Below are positions 7,847 through 16,311 of a DNA stretch of 64,000 nt, piece after piece. This DNA comes from Clostridia bacterium. GTDB lineage: Bacteria; Bacillota; Clostridia; Peptostreptococcales; Anaerovoracaceae. Made by a program: the position numbers and the translations under genes. The notes beneath the pieces were generated by a model, which saw nothing but the letters and a program-made list of their open reading frames with translations, was not told the DNA's origin and searched no databases. The stretch spans positions 62,001-126,000 of the forward strand of contig CAJTER010000003.1 in assembly GCA_910575405.1 (NCBI GenBank), read 5' to 3'. Each line of letters begins with the position of its first letter. The first letter of the stretch is position 1.

Positions 7847-10207
7847 TTACGATGCACTGATTGTATCGACAATGGATATTTCTTTCATTTTCTTGATTGG
7901 ATTTCTTACTGCCAAAATTACTGCAATGACTACAACAACAATAATGATACCAAGTTCAACTAAGGGAACACTCCATGCATCGCCCCAGTGATAGGTTATA
8001 AGTTTGCTAAATAAAATCTTGTTACAAACGATTCCCAAAATGCTGCCGCAGATAATACCTGTGATTGCGTAAGCAGATGCTTCGGCAACAATCATTTTAG
8101 CCAGTTGCCTGTTACTTAATCCGATAGCTCGAAAAGCTCCGTATTGCTTCATTTTTGCAGCTACACTCATGGCTATACTATTTATAATATTGCATAGCGT
8201 AATCAATGCAATCAGTACCAAAAATCCATAGATGAAAAGACCAAAACAATAGTAAGCTCCACGGGTATTACTATTACCCATTCGCTCATCAGAAAAAGTG
8301 TACTGTGAGCCTACCAAACTGTGAATATCCCTGACATCATTTTCTGTTGCATTTTTAGATAACTGTATGTCAATGATAGTATAATCCGTTTCTCCCGTTA
8401 ATTTCCGAAAGGTATCTTCGGAACAAATTAATTTTCCAACCCCTGGGCTATTATTAAACGGACATTGCGATACCACACCGACAATCTCCAAATCTGCTTG
8501 GCTTCCATTCAGATTTAAGGTAATGACATTGCCTGTCTCAATGTCGTTTTGTGAGTCAAAGACGATAAGTCCTGTATTATTTTCACTTTGTGCTTTTTCC
8601 AAGCTGCCAGACAAGAGATAATCCTTAGCCCAATCGAATTGCATATCTTCATAGGAAATAAGGTCAACAACTTTTTCCTCACCATTTACGATTACGGGAA
8701 CATTGTAAGCGAACATTCGTCCATAAGTATTTTTTACAGCGGAATTTTGCCGCAATTCCTCAATATATTCAGCTTTTACCGAGCAGGTGTTTTCTGGGCT
8801 GATAACAGATATATCGGCAGTCCATGGCTGTAAAGGCGTCAATGTGTGATTCATAAAATCAATTGTCACTGAAAATGCAAGAAAGAGAATAATACTTACC
8901 GAAAAAGAGCCAATCATTAAAATAAAATTCTTTTTGCTTGCTTTCGCATGATGAATGCCAAGAGAAGTTTCTATCTTGAAAAATTTGGTATTTGCTGCTT
9001 TTTTTACAGGCTGTAGGTCATTTGCGTTTCCAGATACCGCTGCCAAAGGAGAAACTTTGGATGCTTTCTTAGCAGGAGAACGGGCAGCAAGGAGAACGGT
9101 CAGCAGACCAACAACAATACCCGCTATAACACTCGGATAGCTTATGCTAAAAGCAGGCATACCGCCAAAAAATTCTGGACTAAGCTGCCGTAAAATAAAA
9201 CACAATACCCAAACCAATACAATACCACCGGCAACACCAAGTGGAATCGCAAAGCGACACCAATTCAAAGCCTCTTTGCGTACTAACCGCATCACTTGTT
9301 TCGGTGTTGTTCCTATGCAGCGCACCATTCCAAAAAACTCTGTTCTTTGTGCCACATTGCTGTTCATACTGCTTGTAATCATCAATACGCCTGCAACCAG
9401 AACAAGGATAAATAATATGGCAGCAACAGCATACACCTGTAACATAAAAGAATTACGGCTCTGTCCTAACAGCCCAAGCAATTCTGTGTTTTCAGACACC
9501 TGCTCATCGGATAATCCAAACTGCTGCTTAATCTCAGCTATGCTGCTCTGAATATTTCGGGTACTCTTAAATTTCAATAAGTGCATTGTGTAGTCAGCAG
9601 GATTACTGCTTGTCCCATCTGGGTAAATGGCACGAAAACTTTCCGTTGTCAAACATACACCATAAGAGTCTCTGCTCATAATTCCTACCGTGTTATTCAT
9701 AAACCCCGATATTGTGTATGCTCTTTCGCTCCCATCGGGCATAGTGATAACAATTTGTTCTCCAATTTCTAAATGCAGCATATTTTTTGCATTATTTGTT
9801 ACCAGTGCTTCGTCTCCATTTGCAGGAAATGAGCCCTTATCCAATGCAGCAAAAATTTCAGTAACGGCACTTTCATTGCTTCCGCATACCGCTACATTTT
9901 TCCCCGACAAAGTGTAGCCTTGCCCACCCCGATAGTTAAAAACTCCGTAATCGGCTGCGGCAGCTACCTCTGGGCGGGAAGCTATTAGCTTTGCATCTTC
10001 ATCGCTTATGTTTCTTATTCCAATATGCCAATTTCCATTTTCCTGCTGTGCCTGCAAAATCTGTCCTCTGATAAACATATCTGCCATACCGAAAATAGCT
10101 GTTACCAGAAAGACCGCCAATACAATACAAATAATAGACATACGATTTTGCTTTCGGTGTACTTTTGCAGAAATAGGAGCAAGGTCAAGATAACTTTTCA
10201 TTCGCAT
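7847..10207 (-). CDS. FtsX-like ABC transporter permease (MacB/BceB type)
   Basis: A 786-residue membrane subunit. TM1 is at about residues 23-45, followed by an extracytoplasmic MacB-like domain. TM helices then occur near 257-280, 310-335 and 355-375, followed by a further TM and ectodomain (from about 430) and a closing FtsX domain with three helices (FGLFIYGFLVLIALITLC, about 655-672, and two after 700). It would pair with the ABC ATPase immediately upstream, whose gene is split by the 33 kb insertion. The start overlaps the ATPase stop (10185), so translation was coupled. With the ATPase cut, this permease is probably orphaned or poorly expressed. A sensor kinase and regulator for the system lie at 44.3-46.3 kb. 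Confidence 0.85.
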   Translation of the reverse strand: MRMKSYLDLAPISAKVHRKQNRMSIICIVLAVFLVTAIFGMADMFIRGQILQAQQENGNWHIGIRNISDEDAKLIASRPEVAAAADYGVFNYRGGQGYTLSGKNVAVCGSNESAVTEIFAALDKGSFPANGDEALVTNNAKNMLHLEIGEQIVITMPDGSERAYTISGFMNNTVGIMSRDSYGVCLTTESFRAIYPDGTSSNPADYTMHLLKFKSTRNIQSSIAEIKQQFGLSDEQVSENTELLGLLGQSRNSFMLQVYAVAAILFILVLVAGVLMITSSMNSNVAQRTEFFGMVRCIGTTPKQVMRLVRKEALNWCRFAIPLGVAGGIVLVWVLCFILRQLSPEFFGGMPAFSISYPSVIAGIVVGLLTVLLAARSPAKKASKVSPLAAVSGNANDLQPVKKAANTKFFKIETSLGIHHAKASKKNFILMIGSFSVSIILFLAFSVTIDFMNHTLTPLQPWTADISVISPENTCSVKAEYIEELRQNSAVKNTYGRMFAYNVPVIVNGEEKVVDLISYEDMQFDWAKDYLLSGSLEKAQSENNTGLIVFDSQNDIETGNVITLNLNGSQADLEIVGVVSQCPFNNSPGVGKLICSEDTFRKLTGETDYTIIDIQLSKNATENDVRDIHSLVGSQYTFSDERMGNSNTRGAYYCFGLFIYGFLVLIALITLCNIINSIAMSVAAKMKQYGAFRAIGLSNRQLAKMIVAEASAYAITGIICGSILGIVCNKILFSKLITYHWGDAWSVPLVELGIIIVVVVIAVILAVRNPIKKMKEISIVDTISAS

Positions 10208-10387
10208 TACCTCCCAAGTCTGTCAGTACGCCGTCTATGACACGCAATACACGGTCAACCATAGAAGTAAGACTGTTGTTGTGCGTAATCATAAGAATTG
10301 TCTGTTGGTAATGTCTGGATGATTTTGTCAGCAAATCAATAACATCTTGGCTATTTTTGCTATCCAGATTGCCTGTCGGCTCGTCCG
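10185..10387 (-). pseudogene. ABC transporter ATPase, C-terminal part (split by insertion)
   Basis: The last 65 or so codons of an ABC ATPase, starting exactly in the Walker B motif: [14 protein letters not shown], then the H-loop MITHN. The missing N-terminal part lies at 43761-44259. The present frame runs backward into the inserted element to 10445, adding a meaningless leader (MCISLKPLFSRHKG...). Joining 43761-44259 to 10185-10381 gives 696 bases, an uninterrupted 231-codon gene reading [12 protein letters not shown] across the joint. Without Walker A this fragment cannot act as an ATPase. Confidence 0.9.
10382..10387. repeat. Left copy of the 6-bp flanking repeat (insertion site)
   Basis: CGTCCG, matched by the copy at 43761-43766. 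One copy is expected in the empty site, GGCT-CGTCCG-CAAG. It marks the left chromosome/element junction. Confidence 0.85.
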
Positions 10388-10400
10388 TAAACTGTACCCC
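10388..10400 (+). repeat. Left terminal inverted repeat of the element
   Basis: TAAACTGTACCCC. The right end (43748-43760), read on the other strand, is TAAACTGAACCCC: 12 of 13 identical. Just inside is a small stem GCCTTG-AAAA-CAAGGGC (10409-10425) and GTGTACTGTGTACAC (10448-10462), candidate recombinase arm sites. Confidence 0.75.
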
Positions 10401-10478
10401 TATCCCTTTATGCCTTGAAAACAAGGGCTTTAACGAAATACACACTTGTGTACTGTGTACACTTAAATATTGCGGATG

Positions 10479-10507
10479 AAAAAAGCAGGCTTATCACACC
10501 TGCTCAT
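10479..10507 (-). terminator. Terminator of the CBASS operon
   Basis: On the minus strand AGCAGGTGTGATAAGCCTGCTTTTTT: a 6-bp GC-rich stem with an eight-to-nine base loop and a T-run, about 30 bases after the effector stop. Confidence 0.8.
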
Positions 10508-10539
10508 TCTTTATTATAGAACCTTTATTATCCATTATT

Positions 10540-11187
10540 TTAATTTTGTTTATCTAAATCAAACGTTCCAATATTTCCGCCACTATTACCCACATTATTA
10601 TTATCACGATTGTTAAAATAACGTCCAAATAAATGTGTATCACTATCCATCTCTAAGATATTATACCCATCATACTGATGTGGTAATTCCCTACTGTGAT
10701 TTATAAATCCAAATCCTACTTTTACTATTCCATCCCTTTCAATAAACATCGATGCAACATTGCTTTCTGATTTCGATTTTGGAAATGTTGAAACAAAACT
10801 AATTTTACTCCACGTTTGTTTCACATCCATTTCCATATTTATGGTTTTTTGATATGTATTGGACGTAAGTGTTCCTTTCCAATGTCCTCGCAAATCCGGA
10901 ACATTAAGGATTTTTTTGAACCACTTTGTTCTCCATAAAACATTATCGAAAAAATAATATATTGCTACATATAAAAATGGAACTCCAATAAAATTTGTTG
11001 TTACACCAAATCCATCACATATATCAACTATCTGTCTAATCCACTCAAACTGTTGCAACCAACTCCTCGCACTCGTAATACTTCCTCCAAACCAATATGT
11101 TAAAAAAGATGATAAAATTATGCTTACAATAAATATCACCCAAAGAATTGTCTTTCTTATACCTGTATCAATTGTATATGGATGCAT
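10540..11187 (-). CDS. cap15: CBASS effector, Cap15-like (two TM + beta-barrel)
   Basis: A 215-residue protein with two N-terminal membrane helices, about residues 11-32 (ILWVIFIVSIILSSFLTYWF) and 58-82 (VTTNFIGVPFLYVAIYYFFD), followed by a soluble domain from about residue 95. That domain opens with DLRGHWKGTL and is rich in beta strands ending in GGNIGTFDL. This matches Cap15, the minimal CBASS effector whose beta-barrel binds the cyclic nucleotide and whose TM segments disrupt the inner membrane. It is the last gene of the operon, two bases after cap3, and is followed by a terminator. The call rests on architecture and position. Confidence 0.8.
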   Translation of the reverse strand: MHPYTIDTGIRKTILWVIFIVSIILSSFLTYWFGGSITSARSWLQQFEWIRQIVDICDGFGVTTNFIGVPFLYVAIYYFFDNVLWRTKWFKKILNVPDLRGHWKGTLTSNTYQKTINMEMDVKQTWSKISFVSTFPKSKSESNVASMFIERDGIVKVGFGFINHSRELPHQYDGYNILEMDSDTHLFGRYFNNRDNNNVGNSGGNIGTFDLDKQN

Positions 11188-11189
11188 TT

Positions 11190-11669
11190 TTACTCTTTTC
11201 GCTCCTTTTCTTTCGATAATATTCTCATTTCAATAACATCACCACTCTGTACTATCAAATTGATATTTTCGTCTTTTCCTGCAATTATCAATATAGTACC
11301 CGGTAATACATGTTTTACTTTATCATAAATCTCTTTTAATGAATTAATATCTGTTCTTGATGGATGTGACAGCATATTCGGATGAGTATGCCATTCGCCA
11401 ATATAATTTATTATCCCTTCTGTTTCCTTCCATCTCTTATTAATAATTTTTTGTGCTTTTCTTGCATTCCTTTTATATAAAATTTTTGAAAAAAGACTTG
11501 TTTTCAATTCATAAACTTCTGATATTTCTATAAGTTTGTTTTTCCTATTAAATTTTCCAAGCAGGATTCCTCCTGTCTCGTATTTAAGATTTGACCAATA
11601 GGTTTTTTTTATATTATCAATTACTTCGTCTTTCACAATAATTTTTAAGTTGTTAATCTCATAATTCAT
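11190..11669 (-). CDS. cap3: CBASS Cap3, JAMM/MPN isopeptidase
   Basis: A 159-residue JAB/MPN metalloprotease. The zinc site is complete: HTHPNMLSHPSRTD (HxHx7Sx2D, about residues 93-106), with an upstream Glu candidate near KYETGGILLG (about residue 31). In type II CBASS, Cap3 cleaves the bonds that Cap2 makes between the CD-NTase C-terminus and its targets, and so dampens signalling. Its ATG overlaps the cap2 TGA by 4 bases (ATGA). Confidence 0.93.
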   Translation of the reverse strand: MNYEINNLKIIVKDEVIDNIKKTYWSNLKYETGGILLGKFNRKNKLIEISEVYELKTSLFSKILYKRNARKAQKIINKRWKETEGIINYIGEWHTHPNMLSHPSRTDINSLKEIYDKVKHVLPGTILIIAGKDENINLIVQSGDVIEMRILSKEKERKE

Positions 11670-13324
11670 TGATTGTCAATCCTTTTCAATTCCATAAATC
11701 TATCCTCTTTTGCCCGCCATTTAGATTTAATATTGAATTTTTTCTGCCTAGCCCATTTCATTTTTCCAATCCAAGTAAATTCATAATTATGTTTCTCTTC
11801 TTTAGAATAGACTTTTCTATAGTAAACATCTAAAAAATCCAGAACAAATTTCTGTGCCTCAAATCCTGCATATGGTGCATATGCACTCTGACATCCTGCT
11901 TCGCTCTTTAAATATTCCTTACTATCATTTAAAACATTATTATTGAACGCTCCGTTCACATCAAAAATACTTTTTTCCGTACTTTCATCAATTTCCTTTT
12001 GCAAGATCAAAGCATGTCCTGCAATCAAATACGGTTCTACCCATAAAATAATACATTCTTTATGGATGACTTTTTCTTTGATAAGTTGTATAATCTTTTT
12101 TTCAATTACTGTATTTCCAACACAAACCCAAATAATATCAAAATCATTTATTAAAGAACAATAATTCAAGAGATATTCCCATGCATTTCCTACTATGGAA
12201 TTACATTTCATTGCCGGATAATGCTTAAGTAATTCTGATTTAAGAACCTCTGATTTAGGTTTAGGAAAAAGTAGATACTGACTACCACATAAATGCCGGG
12301 CTAAATTCTCAATATTCAAATTATCATTATCCAGTAATGTTATATTATCGGTAATACCTGTATCTATTATCGCTTTACTTACATAGCTCCCTATTGAACC
12401 ACAACCTATTAGTAAACATTTTTTGTCAAAAGCAGCACTTCCATCTCCGCCTCGTGTAAACAACCTTTTCATCTCAAAATTCTTTAATTTAAGCCGCTTA
12501 AACTTCCGGCTTTTATTTGCCGCCAACATGCCTTTTATATTTCTATGTGATGGTTTTATGCCATTAGATAATAGATTTATCTTTAATGCCAAAAGACATG
12601 AACCGATACCATTATCTGCACATAAAATTATCAATCCTTCGCCTTGATTACTTACTAAAAAACTGTAAAATTTAGATAGTTCTTTTTGCGGAATCAAATC
12701 ATGTATATCCTGAATTGTATAAAGATGCACAAGAACTGATGTTCCTATATTTATAAATAACGCTTTCTTAAAAATAGCATTTTTAGGTTTTTGTAAGCCA
12801 TAAGAATTGTCAAAAAATTCTTCAATTTTATCTTGAGTATCTGCAACTACAAACCAGTCATCTAACCATTCACAACTCCACAATAAATGTGTATCTGTAT
12901 TTCCAGATCCTAGATAATCAATTTTTCCAGTTGCCTTAGCATCCCAAAAAGAAAGCGCCTCTATTTGATAATCAATTATATTTTCTTGTTTTTCGCTACT
13001 TACCAATAAATCTTTTGCACGTCTGACACTCTCCAGGGCTTCTTCTCGATATCGTTCCGGATTTGGCAATACTTCGTTTGTATCATATAAGCACAATTTA
13101 TTGTCTGTATATAAATGTGGTATACAAAGTTCTTTTTGATCCTCGATATAAATTTCTGGAAATTCATAAGGATAATATTGTGGAAATTTCATGCGTAATT
13201 CATACTGTTTTCCTTCAATTTGAATGAAAATCTTTATTTGTTTTTCTTTCTCCATATATTCGCAGGAAATTCCATTTTCCACTAAATATTCATATACATC
13301 TTTATGCAAAATGCTTATCCTCAT
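11666..13324 (-). CDS. cap2: CBASS Cap2, E2-E1 fusion protein
   Basis: A 552-residue ubiquitin-transfer-like enzyme. The N-terminal E2-like domain has FPQYYPYEFPEIYI followed by the candidate catalytic Cys in NKLCLYD (near residue 81). The C-terminal E1/ThiF domain has KKCLLIGCGSIGSYVSKA, the adenylate-binding loop (about residues 303-320), LLDNDNLNIENLARH, and the candidate E1 Cys in EAGCQSAYAPY (about 472-482). In type II CBASS, Cap2 attaches the CD-NTase C-terminus to a target and primes the synthase. Its start overlaps the CD-NTase gene by 23 bases. ThiF family alone would not prove CBASS; the E2-E1 fusion between a CD-NTase and a JAMM gene does. Confidence 0.93.
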   Translation of the reverse strand: MRISILHKDVYEYLVENGISCEYMEKEKQIKIFIQIEGKQYELRMKFPQYYPYEFPEIYIEDQKELCIPHLYTDNKLCLYDTNEVLPNPERYREEALESVRRAKDLLVSSEKQENIIDYQIEALSFWDAKATGKIDYLGSGNTDTHLLWSCEWLDDWFVVADTQDKIEEFFDNSYGLQKPKNAIFKKALFINIGTSVLVHLYTIQDIHDLIPQKELSKFYSFLVSNQGEGLIILCADNGIGSCLLALKINLLSNGIKPSHRNIKGMLAANKSRKFKRLKLKNFEMKRLFTRGGDGSAAFDKKCLLIGCGSIGSYVSKAIIDTGITDNITLLDNDNLNIENLARHLCGSQYLLFPKPKSEVLKSELLKHYPAMKCNSIVGNAWEYLLNYCSLINDFDIIWVCVGNTVIEKKIIQLIKEKVIHKECIILWVEPYLIAGHALILQKEIDESTEKSIFDVNGAFNNNVLNDSKEYLKSEAGCQSAYAPYAGFEAQKFVLDFLDVYYRKVYSKEEKHNYEFTWIGKMKWARQKKFNIKSKWRAKEDRFMELKRIDNQ

Positions 13325-14270
13325 TCCCTAATTTTATTGGTCCTGCCGTACTCTCTGCTATATCTTTATCAGCATCTTCTCCAGTTGGAAATCTTTCACC
13401 AAAAACTTTTTGAAGAATATCTGTCGCGTCCTTCTCGTTACTCTTTTCATTTATTGCAGCATCTAATTTCTTCTTTAAATTATTAAGTCCTTTTAAGATT
13501 TCATTTTTTGAAGTCTCACTAACATCTGCAAACAAATCCTCATCAGTAGGAGTAACTGGTTTATAACAATGGAAACTATCCTCTAAAGAATCAATAATAT
13601 TCGTAACAGTGTCCAATAAAGATAAATCATCTCGTTTTTCAGTCACACTAAAATTATTGCATACTAAAATTGTTATTGCCATTCCTTTAATATCTATGTT
13701 CTTATAATCTTTCCATGCTTTCAAGTATTTTACCATGCGACGGATTTCCTGCCCATTTTCATTAACATATCCCTGAAACCAAGCTGTAAATGCTTTAGGA
13801 TCGCTTTCAATCCACCCTTTAGATTTATGAGCTAAATATGCTATACTATCTCCTGCACTATTCTCACCCATGATATAAATTGGTAAATCAATATGATACT
13901 TATCTTCATATATAACTCTAATACAGGTATTTTTATCGATTGGTGAATTTGAAGTATGTTTTTCTACAGCCTCTTTTACCCATGTATGTACAGTCTGAGC
14001 AGCTGGCCAATCATCCTGATCTGTTGAATATCCTCTCAGATAAACTCCATTATCTAGGTCAAACTCATCGCCATCTAAGGGCATAATAGCTGTTTTCATG
14101 GCATAAGATCCCTGTGTACAATGTTGAGGTTTTTTTCTCCCCTTTTCTTCAAACTTGTTGCCAATTTTATTTCTTAATGCATCCCGGCCTTTTGTTATTT
14201 TTTCTTTATACGTTTTTGTCAACGAAATTTCATCGTGAAAATCTAAAAATAATTTATTTAAATCTAACAT
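13302..14270 (-). CDS. CBASS cGAS/DncV-like nucleotidyltransferase (CD-NTase)
   Basis: Nucleotidyltransferase of 322 residues that would make a cyclic oligonucleotide on phage infection. The core motif QGSYAMKTAI (about 53-62) precedes DGDEFDLDNGVYL with the two metal-binding acids (about 68-74), and the third acid is in YHIDLPIYI (about 122-130). The helical core runs to about residue 240, followed by a charged linker. The C-terminus ends ...NEDKHFA, the part Cap2 would conjugate. The ATG at 14270 has AAGGAG 9 bases upstream, so the longer frame to 14306 is not used. The PLDGDEFDLD loop looks closer to DncV than to cGAS, but I do not assign a clade. Confidence 0.93.
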   Translation of the reverse strand: MLDLNKLFLDFHDEISLTKTYKEKITKGRDALRNKIGNKFEEKGRKKPQHCTQGSYAMKTAIMPLDGDEFDLDNGVYLRGYSTDQDDWPAAQTVHTWVKEAVEKHTSNSPIDKNTCIRVIYEDKYHIDLPIYIMGENSAGDSIAYLAHKSKGWIESDPKAFTAWFQGYVNENGQEIRRMVKYLKAWKDYKNIDIKGMAITILVCNNFSVTEKRDDLSLLDTVTNIIDSLEDSFHCYKPVTPTDEDLFADVSETSKNEILKGLNNLKKKLDAAINEKSNEKDATDILQKVFGERFPTGEDADKDIAESTAGPIKLGNEDKHFA

Positions 14271-14394
14271 ATCATTCTCCTTATTTTTTTGTTTAGCACT
14301 CAACAAAATAGAGTGCTAGTAATTTAAGATTATCACTTTTACATTCCTACGTCAACCATGAAATATTTGTAATTCCACTTTATCCCCACAACTA

Positions 14395-14425
14395 CCAGCA
14401 GGCACGTTCTTCACGCCCCTGCCAG
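14395..14425. repeat. Inverted repeat between tnpC and the CBASS operon
   Basis: Arms 14395-14407 (CCAGCAGGCACGT) and 14413-14425 (ACGCCCCTGCCAG), near-complementary with two mismatches and a 5-base loop. No T-run follows, so it may be a weak terminator or a recombination-related site. The CBASS promoter should lie between here and 14270. Confidence 0.4.
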
Positions 14426-14444
14426 TCGCTGATTATTTTCTTCA

Positions 14445-14828
14445 TTAAAAATTCTTGATCAAATTCAAATCTCTTTTATTCAATGCTTTTCGCATTGCTT
14501 CATTTTCTTTCCGTAATGTCTCATTTTCTCTTTTTAGTTTTGCTACCTGCTGTTCTAATTGCAGGATACGACTGTCCATCGCCATATCTAAAATCTTTCT
14601 TCTTTTATCTACCATACCTGCTTGTAGCTGCAAGGCATGATCTACTGCTTTTCGTACTTCTGGGTTCTTATAAAAAAATCCTCTGGACAGTCCGGTCTTT
14701 TGCATCAACTTGGGGACTGTTACTTTATCCTCTTCTTCAATCATCTCCTGAATTGCCAGCTTTGCCCGCTGGATTTTTTCCACACTCTGCTTATGATTGA
14801 TCTCCAGCATCTTATCATATTTGCTCAT
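14445..14828 (-). CDS. tnpC: Tn554-like TnpC
   Basis: A 127-residue protein matching the size and layout of Tn554 TnpC. It has a basic N-terminus (YDKMLEINHKQSVEKIQRAK), a short helix-turn-helix-like stretch (TVPKLMQKTGLSRGFFYKN, about 38-56) and a C-terminal coiled coil (LEQQVAKLKRENETLRKEN, about 92-110). In Tn554, TnpC influences transposition efficiency and orientation without being a recombinase. Its start overlaps the tnpB end by 14 bases. Confidence 0.85.
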   Translation of the reverse strand: MSKYDKMLEINHKQSVEKIQRAKLAIQEMIEEEDKVTVPKLMQKTGLSRGFFYKNPEVRKAVDHALQLQAGMVDKRRKILDMAMDSRILQLEQQVAKLKRENETLRKENEAMRKALNKRDLNLIKNF

Positions 14829-16311
14829 ACTCTTTCCCCCATCCTGCCAGGTTCGCCCGAATCATCCGGCTCATCTCTGCTCTGATTTCTCTTGTTTCAT
14901 CTGCGATGATCTGAAGACTCATCTTTCGATAAAATTTCACATTCTTTACCGATGTATGCCCCAGTAGTTTTGCGATAGTCCAATCATCCAGATGCATCTC
15001 TGTCAAGCGGATTCCATACACATGGCGGAACATATGCGTTCCAAAGCCGAATAATTCGCCGTTATCATCCCGCAGGTCTTTTTTCTGAATGATGGCCATC
15101 ACTCTATTTTGAACGGTATTGTACTGCAAAGGTTTCCGGGTATTTTTCTCATCTACAAAAATGTAAATCGTATCCCCATACATTTTCTCAGTGTACTCAA
15201 TTGCTTTTTCGATCAGCAGTTCCAATTCTGCACTGATGGGTTTCACAAATGTGTTTGTTTTCATCTGTCTGATCTGAATCATGGGATGCCCATTCTGGCG
15301 ATACAAGCAGTCCCTCTGAAGAGTTAACGTATCGGAGATTCTTGTCCCCAACATTTGGTGAATGACCATGAGTCGCTCAATCTGTTCATCCAGTTCTGCA
15401 AGCACTGCATTAAAACGAATAAGCTCACTGTCTGAATAAGATTTCAATTTAGGTTGCACCTGTTTTGGAAAATCACTGATCAGGAATAAACTTTCCAGAT
15501 GTGGATATCCATATAACTTCCCGATGGTTTCCAATATCCTTCGAAGTCTTGTCAGATCCATGCGGTAATTGTTCACGCCCTCCGCTTCTGTTGCAAGGTA
15601 CGTCAGATATTCTTCCAACAGTTCCCGATCCAATTCTTCTGCGGAATGAATGTCGGAATATTTTTCTTTCAGATATTTGGATAACCTCCGGATGGCTGTC
15701 ATTTCTTTGCTGATCGTTGCAATCGCTTCATGATGTAAATGCTCATAAACTGCTTTTTTCGTTTCTTCTCGCAAATCCGTTTGAATAATCGTTGTGAAAT
15801 TCAAAGTCTGATAATTTTTAATTAGGTTCTTTTTATAAGGAATGTCCAGATTCTCTAATTTCCAGATATCTTTCTCAATTTCATCCTGTTCCTCTTCCTC
15901 TTTTGTAAATTGATATGCCTTCCGCGCATAAGTGATGAGGCTTGATGGAATTATCTTTTCTTTCCCATATACGCTGACTTTCTGCATTGTCAATTTCTGT
16001 CCATGTTCCAGGAGCCAGCTTCGGATTTTTAACAGCCATTGTTCCCACTCCAGTTCATGCAGGCTGTCTGCCCGGATGCGCTGATCCTTTACCATTCTGC
16101 AAAATCTCTGATAGATTACTCGTTCCTGTATCATCGTTCCCAATGCACATTGTCTACTTCGATTCTCAATAAATGAACGAAATTCTTTTTGAAGTCCTTT
16201 TGTTGGAAGCAGACCAAAATCAAAACAATGGGATTCTTTTACATTCTTTTTCTGTTTTTCATCTGCTCTGGCATAGCAGTTCAAATCTGTTAGATATAAT
16301 TTTTCATCCAT
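14815..16311 (-). CDS. tnpB: Tn554-like TnpB, tyrosine recombinase
   Basis: A 498-residue site-specific recombinase. The catalytic domain fills the last 200 or so residues: Arg in MLGTRISDTLTL (about 343), HMFRH (HxxR, about 430), LGHTSVKNVKFYRKM (His and the nucleophilic Tyr, about 455-469). The N-terminal half is a long SAM-like core-binding region typical of the TnpB partner. The gene overlaps tnpA by 8 bases and tnpC by 14. It acts together with TnpA to cut and join transposon ends. Confidence 0.9.
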   Translation of the reverse strand: MDEKLYLTDLNCYARADEKQKKNVKESHCFDFGLLPTKGLQKEFRSFIENRSRQCALGTMIQERVIYQRFCRMVKDQRIRADSLHELEWEQWLLKIRSWLLEHGQKLTMQKVSVYGKEKIIPSSLITYARKAYQFTKEEEEQDEIEKDIWKLENLDIPYKKNLIKNYQTLNFTTIIQTDLREETKKAVYEHLHHEAIATISKEMTAIRRLSKYLKEKYSDIHSAEELDRELLEEYLTYLATEAEGVNNYRMDLTRLRRILETIGKLYGYPHLESLFLISDFPKQVQPKLKSYSDSELIRFNAVLAELDEQIERLMVIHQMLGTRISDTLTLQRDCLYRQNGHPMIQIRQMKTNTFVKPISAELELLIEKAIEYTEKMYGDTIYIFVDEKNTRKPLQYNTVQNRVMAIIQKKDLRDDNGELFGFGTHMFRHVYGIRLTEMHLDDWTIAKLLGHTSVKNVKFYRKMSLQIIADETREIRAEMSRMIRANLAGWGKEYEQI